Shown here: one piece after another, positions 1-6,010 of the stretch
How positions within the stretch are numbered: the first letter of the stretch is position 1
Layout: the number at the start of each line of letters is the position of its first letter
NCBI GenBank assembly: GCA_943327965.2
Contig: CALPYQ020000057.1
Coordinates: 1-7,837 of the forward strand
Length of the DNA stretch: 7,837 nt
Origin: Singulisphaera sp. GP187
Lineage (GTDB): Bacteria > Pseudomonadota > Gammaproteobacteria > Burkholderiales > Burkholderiaceae_C
Direction: 5' to 3'
The notes under the pieces: model-generated
Told to the model about the DNA's origin: nothing
The model's database searches: none
What the model saw: only the letters and a program-made list of their open reading frames with translations
Translations under genes and position numbers: made by a program

Positions 1-1
1 C

Positions 2-1468
2 TTTGAAATGCTCAATTCTGCCAATCAGGCTTGGACCATGTACCCCGGCCTGTCGCATGGTGCACACGCCTGCTTGTCTGCGCATGGCTCTGTAGAGCAA
101 AAAAACACCTACTTGCCCAAACTCACCAGCGGTGAATGGACGGGCACCATGTTCCTGACAGAACCTCATTGCGGCACCGACTTGGGCATGTTGCGCACCA
201 AGGCAGAACCTCAGGCCGATGGCAGTTATCGCCTGACGGGTCAAAAGATTTTCATCAGTGCAGGCGAGCACAATTTAGCGCCCAACATTGTTCACTTGGT
301 GTTGGCCCGCTTGCCCGATGCGCCTGTGGGCAGCAAAGGCATCAGCTTGTTCGTGGTGCCCAAGTTCAATGTGCAGGCCGATGGTTCTGTGGGCCAGAGA
401 AACGGCATTTATTGCGGTGGCTTGGAACACAAAATGGGCATCCATGGCAATGCCACATGCCAGATGGTGTTGGATGGCGCAGTGGGTCACATGGTGGGCC
501 AACCCAACAAAGGTTTGGCAGCCATGTTTGTGATGATGAACGGCGCGCGATTGGGTGTGGGCAATCAGTCTTTGGGCCTGACCGAAGTGGCCTATCAAAA
601 CGCTTTGGCTTATGCCAAAGACCGCTTGCAAATGCGCAGTTTGTCTGGCGTGAAGGCACCTTCCAAGCCAGCAGATCCCATCTTGGTTCACCCCGATGTT
701 CGCCGCATGCTTTTGACCGCCAAAGCCTATGCCGAAGGCGGCCGCGCTTTGGCTTGCTATTGCGCTTTGTTGCTCGACAAAGAATTGAACCACCCAGACG
801 AAAAGGTGCGTGCCGATTCAGCCGAAATTTTGGCGCTGTTGACCCCTATCGTCAAAGCCTTCTTGACCGACAACGGTTACCAAGCCACCAGCATGTGCCA
901 ACAAGTCTTTGGCGGTCATGGTTACATCAAAGAGTGGGGCATGGAGCAGTATGTGCGTGATGCGCGCATCAACATGATTTACGAGGGGACCAATGGCATT
1001 CAGTCGCTTGATTTGTTAGGCCGTAAAGTGCTGGGCAATCAGGGTGCCAGTTTGCAAAAATTTGGCAAATTGATTGGCAAACTTGTGGCGCAAGAAATGG
1101 GCAATGAAGCCATGGCCGAGTTCACCAAACCCTTGGCCGATTTAGGTCAAAAGATGACACAGTTCACCACCGAAATTGGCATGAAGGCCATGGGCAATGC
1201 CGATGAAGTGGGTGCCGCATCTGTCGATTATTTGCGCGTGGCGGGTCATTTGGTATTTGCCTACTTCTGGGCCCGCATGGCGCAAGTGGCCTTGGCCAAA
1301 ATTGCGGCTGCAGAAGAGGAAGCACAACGTCCAGATCCCTTCTACAAAGCCAAGCTCCAAACGGCACGTTTCTACTTTGCCCGTTTGTTGCCCGAAACAC
1401 TCAGCCTGATGAACACGGCCCGTTCTGGTGCCGAGGTCCTCATGGACACCGACTTGGCATTGGCTTAA
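2..1468 (+). CDS. Acyl-CoA dehydrogenase, C-terminal part (5' end outside window)
   Basis: FAD-dependent acyl-CoA dehydrogenase, forming a trans-2 double bond in an acyl-CoA and passing electrons to ETF. The reading frame is open to the left edge, so the ATG at 8 is internal. The visible ~488 residues, numbered from that ATG, show the flavin/substrate segment TEPHCGTDLG (51-60), the middle beta domain (to ~165), the helical C-terminal domain with FGGHGYIKEWGMEQYVRDAR (301-320), and IYEGTNGIQ with the likely catalytic base Glu326. About 160 further residues follow; this extension is typical of the ~590-residue subfamily that includes DmdC (methylmercaptopropionyl-CoA dehydrogenase). DmdC's catalytic Glu is near 435 as I recall, so about 110 N-terminal residues are missing. 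Substrate cannot be read from sequence; DmdC similarity does not prove DMSP use. The next gene starts 59 bases downstream. Family assignment is secure, substrate open. Confidence 0.93.
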   Translation, partial: FEMLNSANQAWTMYPGLSHGAHACLSAHGSVEQKNTYLPKLTSGEWTGTMFLTEPHCGTDLGMLRTKAEPQADGSYRLTGQKIFISAGEHNLAPNIVHLVLARLPDAPVGSKGISLFVVPKFNVQADGSVGQRNGIYCGGLEHKMGIHGNATCQMVLDGAVGHMVGQPNKGLAAMFVMMNGARLGVGNQSLGLTEVAYQNALAYAKDRLQMRSLSGVKAPSKPADPILVHPDVRRMLLTAKAYAEGGRALACYCALLLDKELNHPDEKVRADSAEILALLTPIVKAFLTDNGYQATSMCQQVFGGHGYIKEWGMEQYVRDARINMIYEGTNGIQSLDLLGRKVLGNQGASLQKFGKLIGKLVAQEMGNEAMAEFTKPLADLGQKMTQFTTEIGMKAMGNADEVGAASVDYLRVAGHLVFAYFWARMAQVALAKIAAAEEEAQRPDPFYKAKLQTARFYFARLLPETLSLMNTARSGAEVLMDTDLALA

Positions 1469-1493
1469 TTGACTTAATTGACATTGGCTTAAT
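1458..1493. repeat. Short direct repeats over the acyl-CoA dehydrogenase stop codon
   Basis: The 12-mer CATTGGCTTAAT occurs at 1458-1469 and again at 1482-1493. Between them the 9-mer TTAATTGAC is repeated perfectly in tandem (1465-1473 and 1474-1482). The result is three TAA stops in the same frame at 1466, 1475 and 1490. It looks like local slippage duplication of the gene's last codons. It also creates TTGACA at 1478-1483, a perfect -35 hexamer, but no good -10 hexamer lies at the right distance. Confidence 0.8.
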
Positions 1494-1515
1494 GAGCTTT
1501 TGCATCTTCTCTCTA

Positions 1516-1520
1516 AAGGA
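1516..1520 (+). promoter_or_regulatory. Ribosome binding site of the DUF2147 gene
   Basis: AAGGA lies 7 bases before the ATG at 1528. It decides the start: the in-frame ATG at 1492 has no such site, and using it would put 12 extra residues ahead of the signal peptide. Confidence 0.75.
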
Positions 1521-1527
1521 ATTCAAC

Positions 1528-1986
1528 ATGAAACAAAAATCTTTGGCAAAACAATTTTTTCAATTCAGTGTTTTGTTGGCCGCAAGTGCGACTGCAAGCT
1601 TGGCCATGGCCAACTCGCCTGTGGGCCAGTGGCACACCATTGACGACAAAACTGGCGAGCCCAAAAGCATGGTGGTCATTTCTGAGCAACAAGGCATCAT
1701 GCGCGGTCGTGTTGAAAAAATCTTGCGCAAAGACGCCGACCCCAGTGCCAAATGCGACAAATGCAGCGATGACCGCAAGAACTTGCCCATCTTGGGCATG
1801 GAAATTATTCGCGGTGCCAAAAAAGCATCGGGTAAGAATGTGTGGGAAGACGGCGAAATTCTGGATCCCGAAAATGGCAAAACCTATGGTCTTCGTTTAA
1901 CGCCTATTGAGAACGGTGCCAAGCTGGAAGTTCGTGGCTCCATTGGCCCCTTTGGTAGAACGCAAACTTGGGTTCGCGTGCCCTGA
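1528..1986 (+). CDS. Secreted DUF2147 family protein
   Basis: Small exported protein of 152 residues, function unknown. Residues 1-28 form a clear Sec signal peptide: basic start MKQKSLAK, a hydrophobic stretch, then ASLAMA with likely cleavage after Ala28. The mature ~124 residues fit DUF2147: GQWHTIDDKTGE (33-44) at the start, a middle segment with LPILGMEII, WEDGEILDPENGKTYG, and a closing GRTQTWVRVP. A Cys pair, CDKC (76-79), could form a disulfide or hold a metal; I recall similar pairs in relatives, so it is probably a family trait. There is no lipobox, so it should be free in the periplasm. It sits between a dehydrogenase and a crotonase, 45 bases before the latter, and may share their transcript, but a periplasmic protein cannot act directly on cytoplasmic acyl-CoAs. 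The family call is good; the role is unknown. Confidence 0.88.
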   Translation: MKQKSLAKQFFQFSVLLAASATASLAMANSPVGQWHTIDDKTGEPKSMVVISEQQGIMRGRVEKILRKDADPSAKCDKCSDDRKNLPILGMEIIRGAKKASGKNVWEDGEILDPENGKTYGLRLTPIENGAKLEVRGSIGPFGRTQTWVRVP

Positions 1987-2031
1987 GTCGTTACACCACT
2001 TGCTGTTCACTGATCATTAGAAAGATTCACC

Positions 2032-2796
2032 ATGTCAGACATCTTGACCCACTTTGATGCGGGTGTCACAACCATCACTCTCAATCGTTTAGACAAAAAG
2101 AATTCCATCACGGGCGACATGTATGCGGCCATGGCCAAAGCCATTGACGAAGCACAAGCCGACAGCGCATGCAGAGTGTTGGTCATTCAAGGCCACGAAA
2201 GCATTTTCAGTGCTGGCAATGACATTGGTGATTTTTTGAACAAACCACCTTCCACTGTCGATTCGCCAGTGTTCCACTTTATGCGTGCGCTTAGCACTTT
2301 CGAAAAACCTGTCATTGCTGCAGTTGCAGGCCCCGCGGTCGGCATCGGCACCACCTTGCTGTTCCACTGCGATTTGGTTTACGCGGGTGACAATGCCGCC
2401 TTCTCGATGCCTTTTGTCAATTTGGGCTTGTGCCCCGAATTTGCCTCTAGCATTTTGGCGCCCCAAATGTTTGGGTATCACCGTGCCGCAGAGGCCTTGT
2501 TGTTGGGCGAGGCTTTCTTTGCAGAGGCCGCCCTAGAAATTGGGTTGGTCAATCGTGTGGTGCCACCCACTGAAGTCAATGGCCATGCCCAAGCACAAGC
2601 CAAGAAACTGGCCGCCAAACCACTTTCGTCTTTGATTGAAACCAAACGCCTCATGAAGGGCGGCCAATCCAAGGCCTTGATTGAGCGCATGGGCGAGGAA
2701 GGCCAAAGTTTCCGTCGCATGTTGACTGAGCCTGCTGCCCGAGAAGCCTTTGGGGCCTTCATGGAAAAACGCAAGCCTGACTTCACTAAAATCTAA
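2032..2796 (+). CDS. Crotonase-family enzyme, probably delta3,delta2-enoyl-CoA isomerase rather than hydratase
   Basis: Enoyl-CoA hydratase/isomerase-fold protein of 254 residues, normal length. The oxyanion-hole segment FSAGNDIGDF (59-68) is present, as are the second CoA-binding stretch AVAGPAVGIGTT (97-108), the CDLVYAGDNAAF block (113-124) and the C-terminal AFMEKRKPDF. Aligned without gaps to mitochondrial hydratase (from memory), the two catalytic glutamates Glu144 and Glu164 correspond to Thr108 and Phe128, so hydration by the usual mechanism looks impossible. Instead NLGLCPEFASS (130-140) carries Glu136 where isomerases of the ECI2 type have their catalytic Glu (Asp in PaaG). It would shift 3-enoyl-CoAs to trans-2 forms so that unsaturated fatty acids can be oxidised. 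Automated annotation would likely say enoyl-CoA hydratase. The ribosome site is weak (AGAAAGA, 2019-2025). Fold is certain, isomerase role is inferred. Confidence 0.9.
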   Translation: MSDILTHFDAGVTTITLNRLDKKNSITGDMYAAMAKAIDEAQADSACRVLVIQGHESIFSAGNDIGDFLNKPPSTVDSPVFHFMRALSTFEKPVIAAVAGPAVGIGTTLLFHCDLVYAGDNAAFSMPFVNLGLCPEFASSILAPQMFGYHRAAEALLLGEAFFAEAALEIGLVNRVVPPTEVNGHAQAQAKKLAAKPLSSLIETKRLMKGGQSKALIERMGEEGQSFRRMLTEPAAREAFGAFMEKRKPDFTKI

Positions 2797-2823
2797 GGAC
2801 TTGTTTCAAACATAGAATGACGC

Positions 2824-3315
2824 ATGACTTCCACCCGAACAGACCTGCCTGCTGACGTCGATTTTGAACCCGAATTTCTTGCAGCTTTGCGTGAAATTTA
2901 CGAAGAAAAAATCTTGTTCAATCAGTGGATGGGACTTCGTGTCGACAGCATCAAAGCCACTGGCATTGAAGCCAGCTTGGTGATGAAGCCCGAGTTGGTG
3001 GGCCATTTTGCGTATCACCGCATTCACGGTGGCGTCATCAGCGCTGTGTTGGATGCCATGGGCAGTTTGGCCGTCATGGCAGCTTGGGGCGCCAAGCACA
3101 TGGACGAGCCACCTGCCAAGCGCTTAGAACGATTTACGCGTCATGGCACCATCGATTTACGCATTGACTTTTTGCGCCCTGGCATTGGCGAACGCTTTCT
3201 CATTCACGCGCAAGCATTGCGCGTGGGTGCCAAGGTCGGCAACGCACGCATGGAGTTTCTGGGCGCCGATGGCAAATTGCTGTCAACCGGCACCGCAGCC
3301 TACCTCACCTCATAA
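2824..3315 (+). CDS. YigI-like hotdog acyl-CoA thioesterase
   Basis: Single hotdog-fold thioesterase of 163 residues, predicted to hydrolyse acyl-CoA to free acid and CoA in the cytoplasm. The core helix motif HGGVISAVLDAMG (68-80) contains Asp77, the likely catalytic acid. GTIDLRIDFLRPG (108-120) then GERF, and the RVGAKVGNARMEF strand (133-145), closely match my memory of E. coli YigI, described as a medium- to long-chain acyl-CoA thioesterase. It starts 27 bases after the isomerase-like gene, so the two are likely co-transcribed; freeing CoA from acyl-CoAs that stall in beta-oxidation is a fitting job. No clear ribosome site precedes the ATG. An ATG at 2817 is in another frame. The 3' end converges on yciA with 4 bases between stops. 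PaaI-like is the alternative family label; chain-length preference is unknown. Confidence 0.88.
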   Translation: MTSTRTDLPADVDFEPEFLAALREIYEEKILFNQWMGLRVDSIKATGIEASLVMKPELVGHFAYHRIHGGVISAVLDAMGSLAVMAAWGAKHMDEPPAKRLERFTRHGTIDLRIDFLRPGIGERFLIHAQALRVGAKVGNARMEFLGADGKLLSTGTAAYLTS

Positions 3316-3319
3316 AGCC

Positions 3320-3721
3320 TTATTCCGCAGGGATAGGGATGGGTTTTCCTTGCTCATCAATGGCCACATAGGTGAGCCTGGCTTCGGTCACCTTGATAAA
3401 TTGCCCTTGCATTTTGAAGCGCTCGGCATAGACCTCCACTTGAACCGTGATGGAGGTGCGTCCCACTTTGATGATGCGTGAGAAAAAAGACAGGATATCG
3501 CCCACTTTGACCGGCTGTTTGAAGATAAATTCATTCACCGCCACAGTGGCCATGCGACCTTGCACGCGCCTTGCAGACAAGACCGAACCTGCCATGTCCA
3601 CATGGGCCATGACCCAGCCGCCAAAGATGTCGCCATTGGCGTTGCAGTCCGCGGGCATGGGAATGACCTTAAGAACCAACTCTTGGTCGGTGGGCAAAGT
3701 AACTTTTTCTGAAGGGAGCAT
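3320..3721 (-). CDS. yciA: Acyl-CoA thioesterase YciA
   Basis: Hotdog thioesterase of the YciA type, 133 residues against about 132 in E. coli. It hydrolyses a broad range of acyl-CoAs in the cytoplasm, usually as a trimer of dimers. Hallmarks are MPADCNANGDIFGGWVM (22-38), with Asn and Asp near the active site, HVDMAG (40-45) with Asp42 as likely catalytic acid, the strand VNEFIFKQPVKVGD (62-75), and TEARLTYVAIDEQGKP (112-127). Three in-frame ATGs exist (3760, 3730, 3721). I choose 3721 because AAGGA stands 9 bases before it; that same site touches the ATG at 3730 directly, and the longer forms exceed family length. It is transcribed towards the YigI-like gene (4-base gap) and away from the ABC transporter. 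It belongs to a different hotdog subfamily from its convergent neighbour, so it is not a local duplication. Confidence 0.93.
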   Translation of the reverse strand: MLPSEKVTLPTDQELVLKVIPMPADCNANGDIFGGWVMAHVDMAGSVLSARRVQGRMATVAVNEFIFKQPVKVGDILSFFSRIIKVGRTSITVQVEVYAERFKMQGQFIKVTEARLTYVAIDEQGKPIPIPAE

Positions 3722-3730
3722 GACAATCAT

Positions 3731-3735
3731 TCCTT
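3731..3735 (-). promoter_or_regulatory. Ribosome binding site of yciA
   Basis: On the - strand this reads AAGGA, 9 bases before the ATG at 3721 and immediately next to the ATG at 3730. Only the former spacing is usable, so it fixes the start of yciA. Confidence 0.65.
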
Positions 3736-3761
3736 GGAAGGGCAGCAGACAAGGGCACAAT
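3734..3761 (+). promoter_or_regulatory. Candidate promoter of the Atm1-type ABC transporter
   Basis: TTGGAA (3734-3739) and CACAAT (3756-3761) are separated by 16 bases and resemble sigma-70 -35 and -10 boxes. Transcription would begin near 3768, about 25 bases before the ATG at 3793. The -35 overlaps the yciA ribosome site on the other strand. Called by eye only, in the 71-base divergent gap. Confidence 0.35.
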
Positions 3762-3772
3762 GAGGGCTTGAT

Positions 3773-3783
3773 TCTGACTCAGA
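3773..3783. repeat. Small perfect palindrome in the divergent gap
   Basis: TCTGA-C-TCAGA is a 5-base inverted repeat about one center base. It lies just after the expected transcription start of the ABC transporter and 9 bases before its ATG, so it could be an operator or a short leader hairpin. At this length it may also be chance. Confidence 0.3.
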
Positions 3784-3792
3784 TTGTGACCC

Positions 3793-5643
3793 ATGCGCCA
3801 TCACGGTGAAAGCTCGACCGCTCCCGCAAGCAATGCCAAAGACTTGCAGCAAAACAAAAATACAGACAATGACAGTCAAACCCTGAAAAGATTGCTGCCC
3901 TATTTGCTCACCTACAAATGGCGGGTTGCAGCGGCTTTGTTGTTCATGGTGGGTGCCAAATTGGCCAATGTCAGCGTGCCTATCTTGCTTAAAAACTTGA
4001 TAGACGCCATGACTTTCAAGCCAAACGACCCCACACTGGTCTTGGTGGTGCCTGTGGCTTTGCTGGTCGGATATGGCGCCCTCAGGCTCATGACGTCTGC
4101 GTTCACTGAACTTCGAGAATTGGTCTTTGCCAAAGCCACACAAGGTGCGGCACGCAGCATTGCTTTAGAAACCTTTCAGCATTTACATGCCCTCAGTTTG
4201 CGTTTCCATTTGGCGCGCCAAACGGGCGGCATGACCCGTGACATTGAACGAGGTGTGCGCGGCATTGAGTCACTGATTTCGTATTCTTTGTACAGCATTG
4301 TGCCCACCCTGATTGAGGTGGCATTGGTGCTGACCATTTTGGCGGTCAAGTTCGATGCCTGGTTTGCTTGGATCACTTTGGCGGCACTCAGCTTGTACAT
4401 TTATTTCACGGTCCGCATTACCGAATGGCGCACGCACTTCCGCAAGGCAGCCAACGAGTTTGATTCTGCGGCGCACACCAAAGCCATTGACTCATTGCTC
4501 AATTACGAAACCGTCAAATACTTTGGCAATGAAGCCTATGAGGCCAACCGATACGATCAAAGCTTAGAGCGCTTAAGGCGCGCCCGACTGAAGGCGCAAA
4601 CTTCTTTGTCTTTGTTGAACACGGGCCAACAGCTCATCATTGCGGTGGCTTTGGTGGCCATGCTGTGGCGCGCCACGCAAGGCGTGGTGGAAGGCCGCAT
4701 GACTTTAGGCGATTTGGTCATGATCAATGCCTTCATGATTCAGCTCTACATTCCTTTGAATTTCTTGGGTGTGCTGTACCGAGAAATTAAGCAAAGCTTG
4801 ACCGACCTGGACAAAATGTTTGTGCTTATGGACCGTGAGCGCGAAGTGGCCGATGCACCCAATGCCCCAGACCTCAATTGCCAGCACAGTGCCCACTTGA
4901 AGTTTGAAAATGTGTCGTTTGCTTATGAGTCCGATCGGCCCATCTTGCACAACATCAGTTTTGAAATTCCTTCCGGCAAAACAGTGGCAGTCGTAGGCCC
5001 TTCTGGTTCTGGCAAATCGACTTTAGCTCGCTTGATGTTTCGTTTTTATGATGTGCAGCAAGGCCGCATCAGTATCAACGACCAAGACATTCGGCAAGTG
5101 ACGCAGCACAGTGTGCGCAAAGCTTTGGGCATCGTGCCCCAAGACACCGTGCTGTTCAATGACACCGTTGCGTACAACATCGGCTATGGCCGAACTGGCG
5201 CCACCCAAGATGAAATTGAAACAGCGGCCAAGGCCGCCCGAATTCACGACTTCATTGCCTCCACCCCCAAAGGCTACAACACCTCTGTGGGCGAACGCGG
5301 TTTGAAACTCTCAGGCGGCGAAAAGCAACGCGTGGCCATTGCCCGTACCTTGCTTAAAAATCCGCCCATCTTGGTCTTTGACGAAGCCACTTCCGCTTTG
5401 GACTCGGCCAACGAGCGTGCCATCCAGTCCGAGTTGGCCAGCGTCGCCAACAACAAAACCACCTTGGTCATTGCGCACCGCTTGTCCACCGTGGTCGATG
5501 CCCACGAAATTTTGGTGATGGAGGCGGGCCACATCATTGAGCGCGGGAACCATGCCCATTTGCTTCAACTCAATGGCCGTTATGCGCAGATGTGGGCGTT
5601 GCAGCAAAACTCGGAAGCGGTTTCGGAGGGTTCGGCTGCTTGA
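3793..5643 (+). CDS. Atm1-type ABC exporter (fused permease and ATPase half-transporter)
   Basis: Full-length half-transporter of 616 residues that should work as a homodimer in the inner membrane. A polar N-terminal tail (1-30) precedes six membrane segments by eye: about 44-66, 82-103, 162-184, 187-207, 277-296 and 303-328. The permease carries Atm1-family marks: RITEWRTHFRKAANEFD (208-224) and NYETVKYFGNEAYEANRYD (237-255). The ATPase is intact: Walker A GPSGSGKST (402-410), Q-loop Gln450, signature LSGGEKQR (506-513), Walker B ILVFDE (526-531) with catalytic Glu531, D-loop SALD, and His562. Atm1 relatives export glutathione-derived or sulfur compounds for Fe-S protein maturation; NaAtm1 moves oxidised glutathione and metal-glutathione complexes. 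The same role is inferred here. An in-frame TGA at 3787 makes 3793 the first possible ATG; no clear ribosome site precedes it. The neighbours do not identify its substrate. Confidence 0.95.
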   Translation: MRHHGESSTAPASNAKDLQQNKNTDNDSQTLKRLLPYLLTYKWRVAAALLFMVGAKLANVSVPILLKNLIDAMTFKPNDPTLVLVVPVALLVGYGALRLMTSAFTELRELVFAKATQGAARSIALETFQHLHALSLRFHLARQTGGMTRDIERGVRGIESLISYSLYSIVPTLIEVALVLTILAVKFDAWFAWITLAALSLYIYFTVRITEWRTHFRKAANEFDSAAHTKAIDSLLNYETVKYFGNEAYEANRYDQSLERLRRARLKAQTSLSLLNTGQQLIIAVALVAMLWRATQGVVEGRMTLGDLVMINAFMIQLYIPLNFLGVLYREIKQSLTDLDKMFVLMDREREVADAPNAPDLNCQHSAHLKFENVSFAYESDRPILHNISFEIPSGKTVAVVGPSGSGKSTLARLMFRFYDVQQGRISINDQDIRQVTQHSVRKALGIVPQDTVLFNDTVAYNIGYGRTGATQDEIETAAKAARIHDFIASTPKGYNTSVGERGLKLSGGEKQRVAIARTLLKNPPILVFDEATSALDSANERAIQSELASVANNKTTLVIAHRLSTVVDAHEILVMEAGHIIERGNHAHLLQLNGRYAQMWALQQNSEAVSEGSAA

Positions 5644-5673
5644 AATTGAGGCTTCTCTAGCAGCCAACTGCGA

Positions 5674-5679
5674 GATAAT
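5674..5679 (+). promoter_or_regulatory. Candidate -10 box right before the LysR-type gene
   Basis: GATAAT ends only 6 bases before the ATG at 5686, so transcription would start at or next to the ATG, giving a leaderless message. No ribosome site is visible, which agrees. No convincing -35 box is seen at 16-18 bases upstream, so this remains tentative. Confidence 0.35.
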
Positions 5680-5685
5680 GCCGAC

Positions 5686-5997
5686 ATGGAAACCAAGTGG
5701 CTTGAAGACTTTGTGAGCTTGGCTGAAACGCGTAGTTTCAGCCGATCCGCCCAATTGCGGCATGTCACACAGCCCGCTTTTTCTAGGCGTATTCAGTCTT
5801 TAGAGGCCTGGGCGGGTGCTGACTTGGTTAACCGCAGCTCTTACCCCACCACTTTGACGCCTGCAGGCGAAGCCTTGTATGTTCAAGCCATGGCGTTGTT
5901 GCAAGCCTTACACAACACCCGCGACATGGTGCGTGAATATGGCTTGGCAGAAAAAGACCTCATGACCCTCATCGATCCATCATCTCAAAATACTTGA
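5686..5997 (+). pseudogene. LysR-type regulator reduced to its DNA-binding domain (HypT-like), probable remnant
   Basis: The 103-residue product is the N-terminal third of a LysR-type regulator (normal length ~300). It has the winged helix-turn-helix, SFSRSAQLRHVTQPAFSRRI (17-36), the wing region ADLVNRSSYPTTLTPAGEAL (45-64) and most of the long dimerisation helix (58-84). The start METKWL and the VTQPAFSRRIQSLE stretch resemble E. coli HypT (YjiE), a hypochlorite-responsive regulator. After Tyr85-Gly86 the similarity stops, and 17 unrelated-looking residues lead to TGA at 5995. The effector domain is absent, and pyrC begins 13 bases later, so it is not hidden behind a frameshift. An internal or 3' deletion is the simplest cause. 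The DNA-binding part is intact, so a product could still bind DNA and dimerise. It starts 42 bases after the ABC gene on the same strand. Pseudogene is my preferred call; a small functional repressor is the alternative. Confidence 0.75.
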
Positions 5998-6010
5998 TTG
6001 GCAACACACC

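Noticed and set aside
136..960. Long open frame on the + strand in another phase of the acyl-CoA dehydrogenase
   Set aside because: It lies wholly inside a well-supported gene, its translation has no recognisable domain and is rich in Arg, His, Cys and Gln as expected of a shadow frame.
1492..1527. Upstream ATG for the DUF2147 gene
   Set aside because: It has no ribosome site and would put 12 residues before a normal signal peptide; AAGGA points to 1528 instead.
1984..2031. Possible separate promoter or terminator between the DUF2147 and crotonase genes
   Set aside because: No hairpin with T run and no paired -35/-10 boxes could be found in the 45 bases.
3308..3328. Possible terminator at the convergent stops (ATAA-AGCC-TTAT)
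   Set aside because: The stem is only four A/T pairs with no T run, too weak to call a terminator.
3727..4143. 138-codon - strand frame reaching into the yciA upstream region
   Set aside because: It is mostly antisense to the ABC exporter N-terminus, has low-complexity Gln/His/Ser content and no family resemblance.
5311..5763. 150-codon open frame on the - strand across the ABC and LysR junction
   Set aside because: It covers the ATPase motifs antisense and shows no domain of its own; no ribosome site was noticed.
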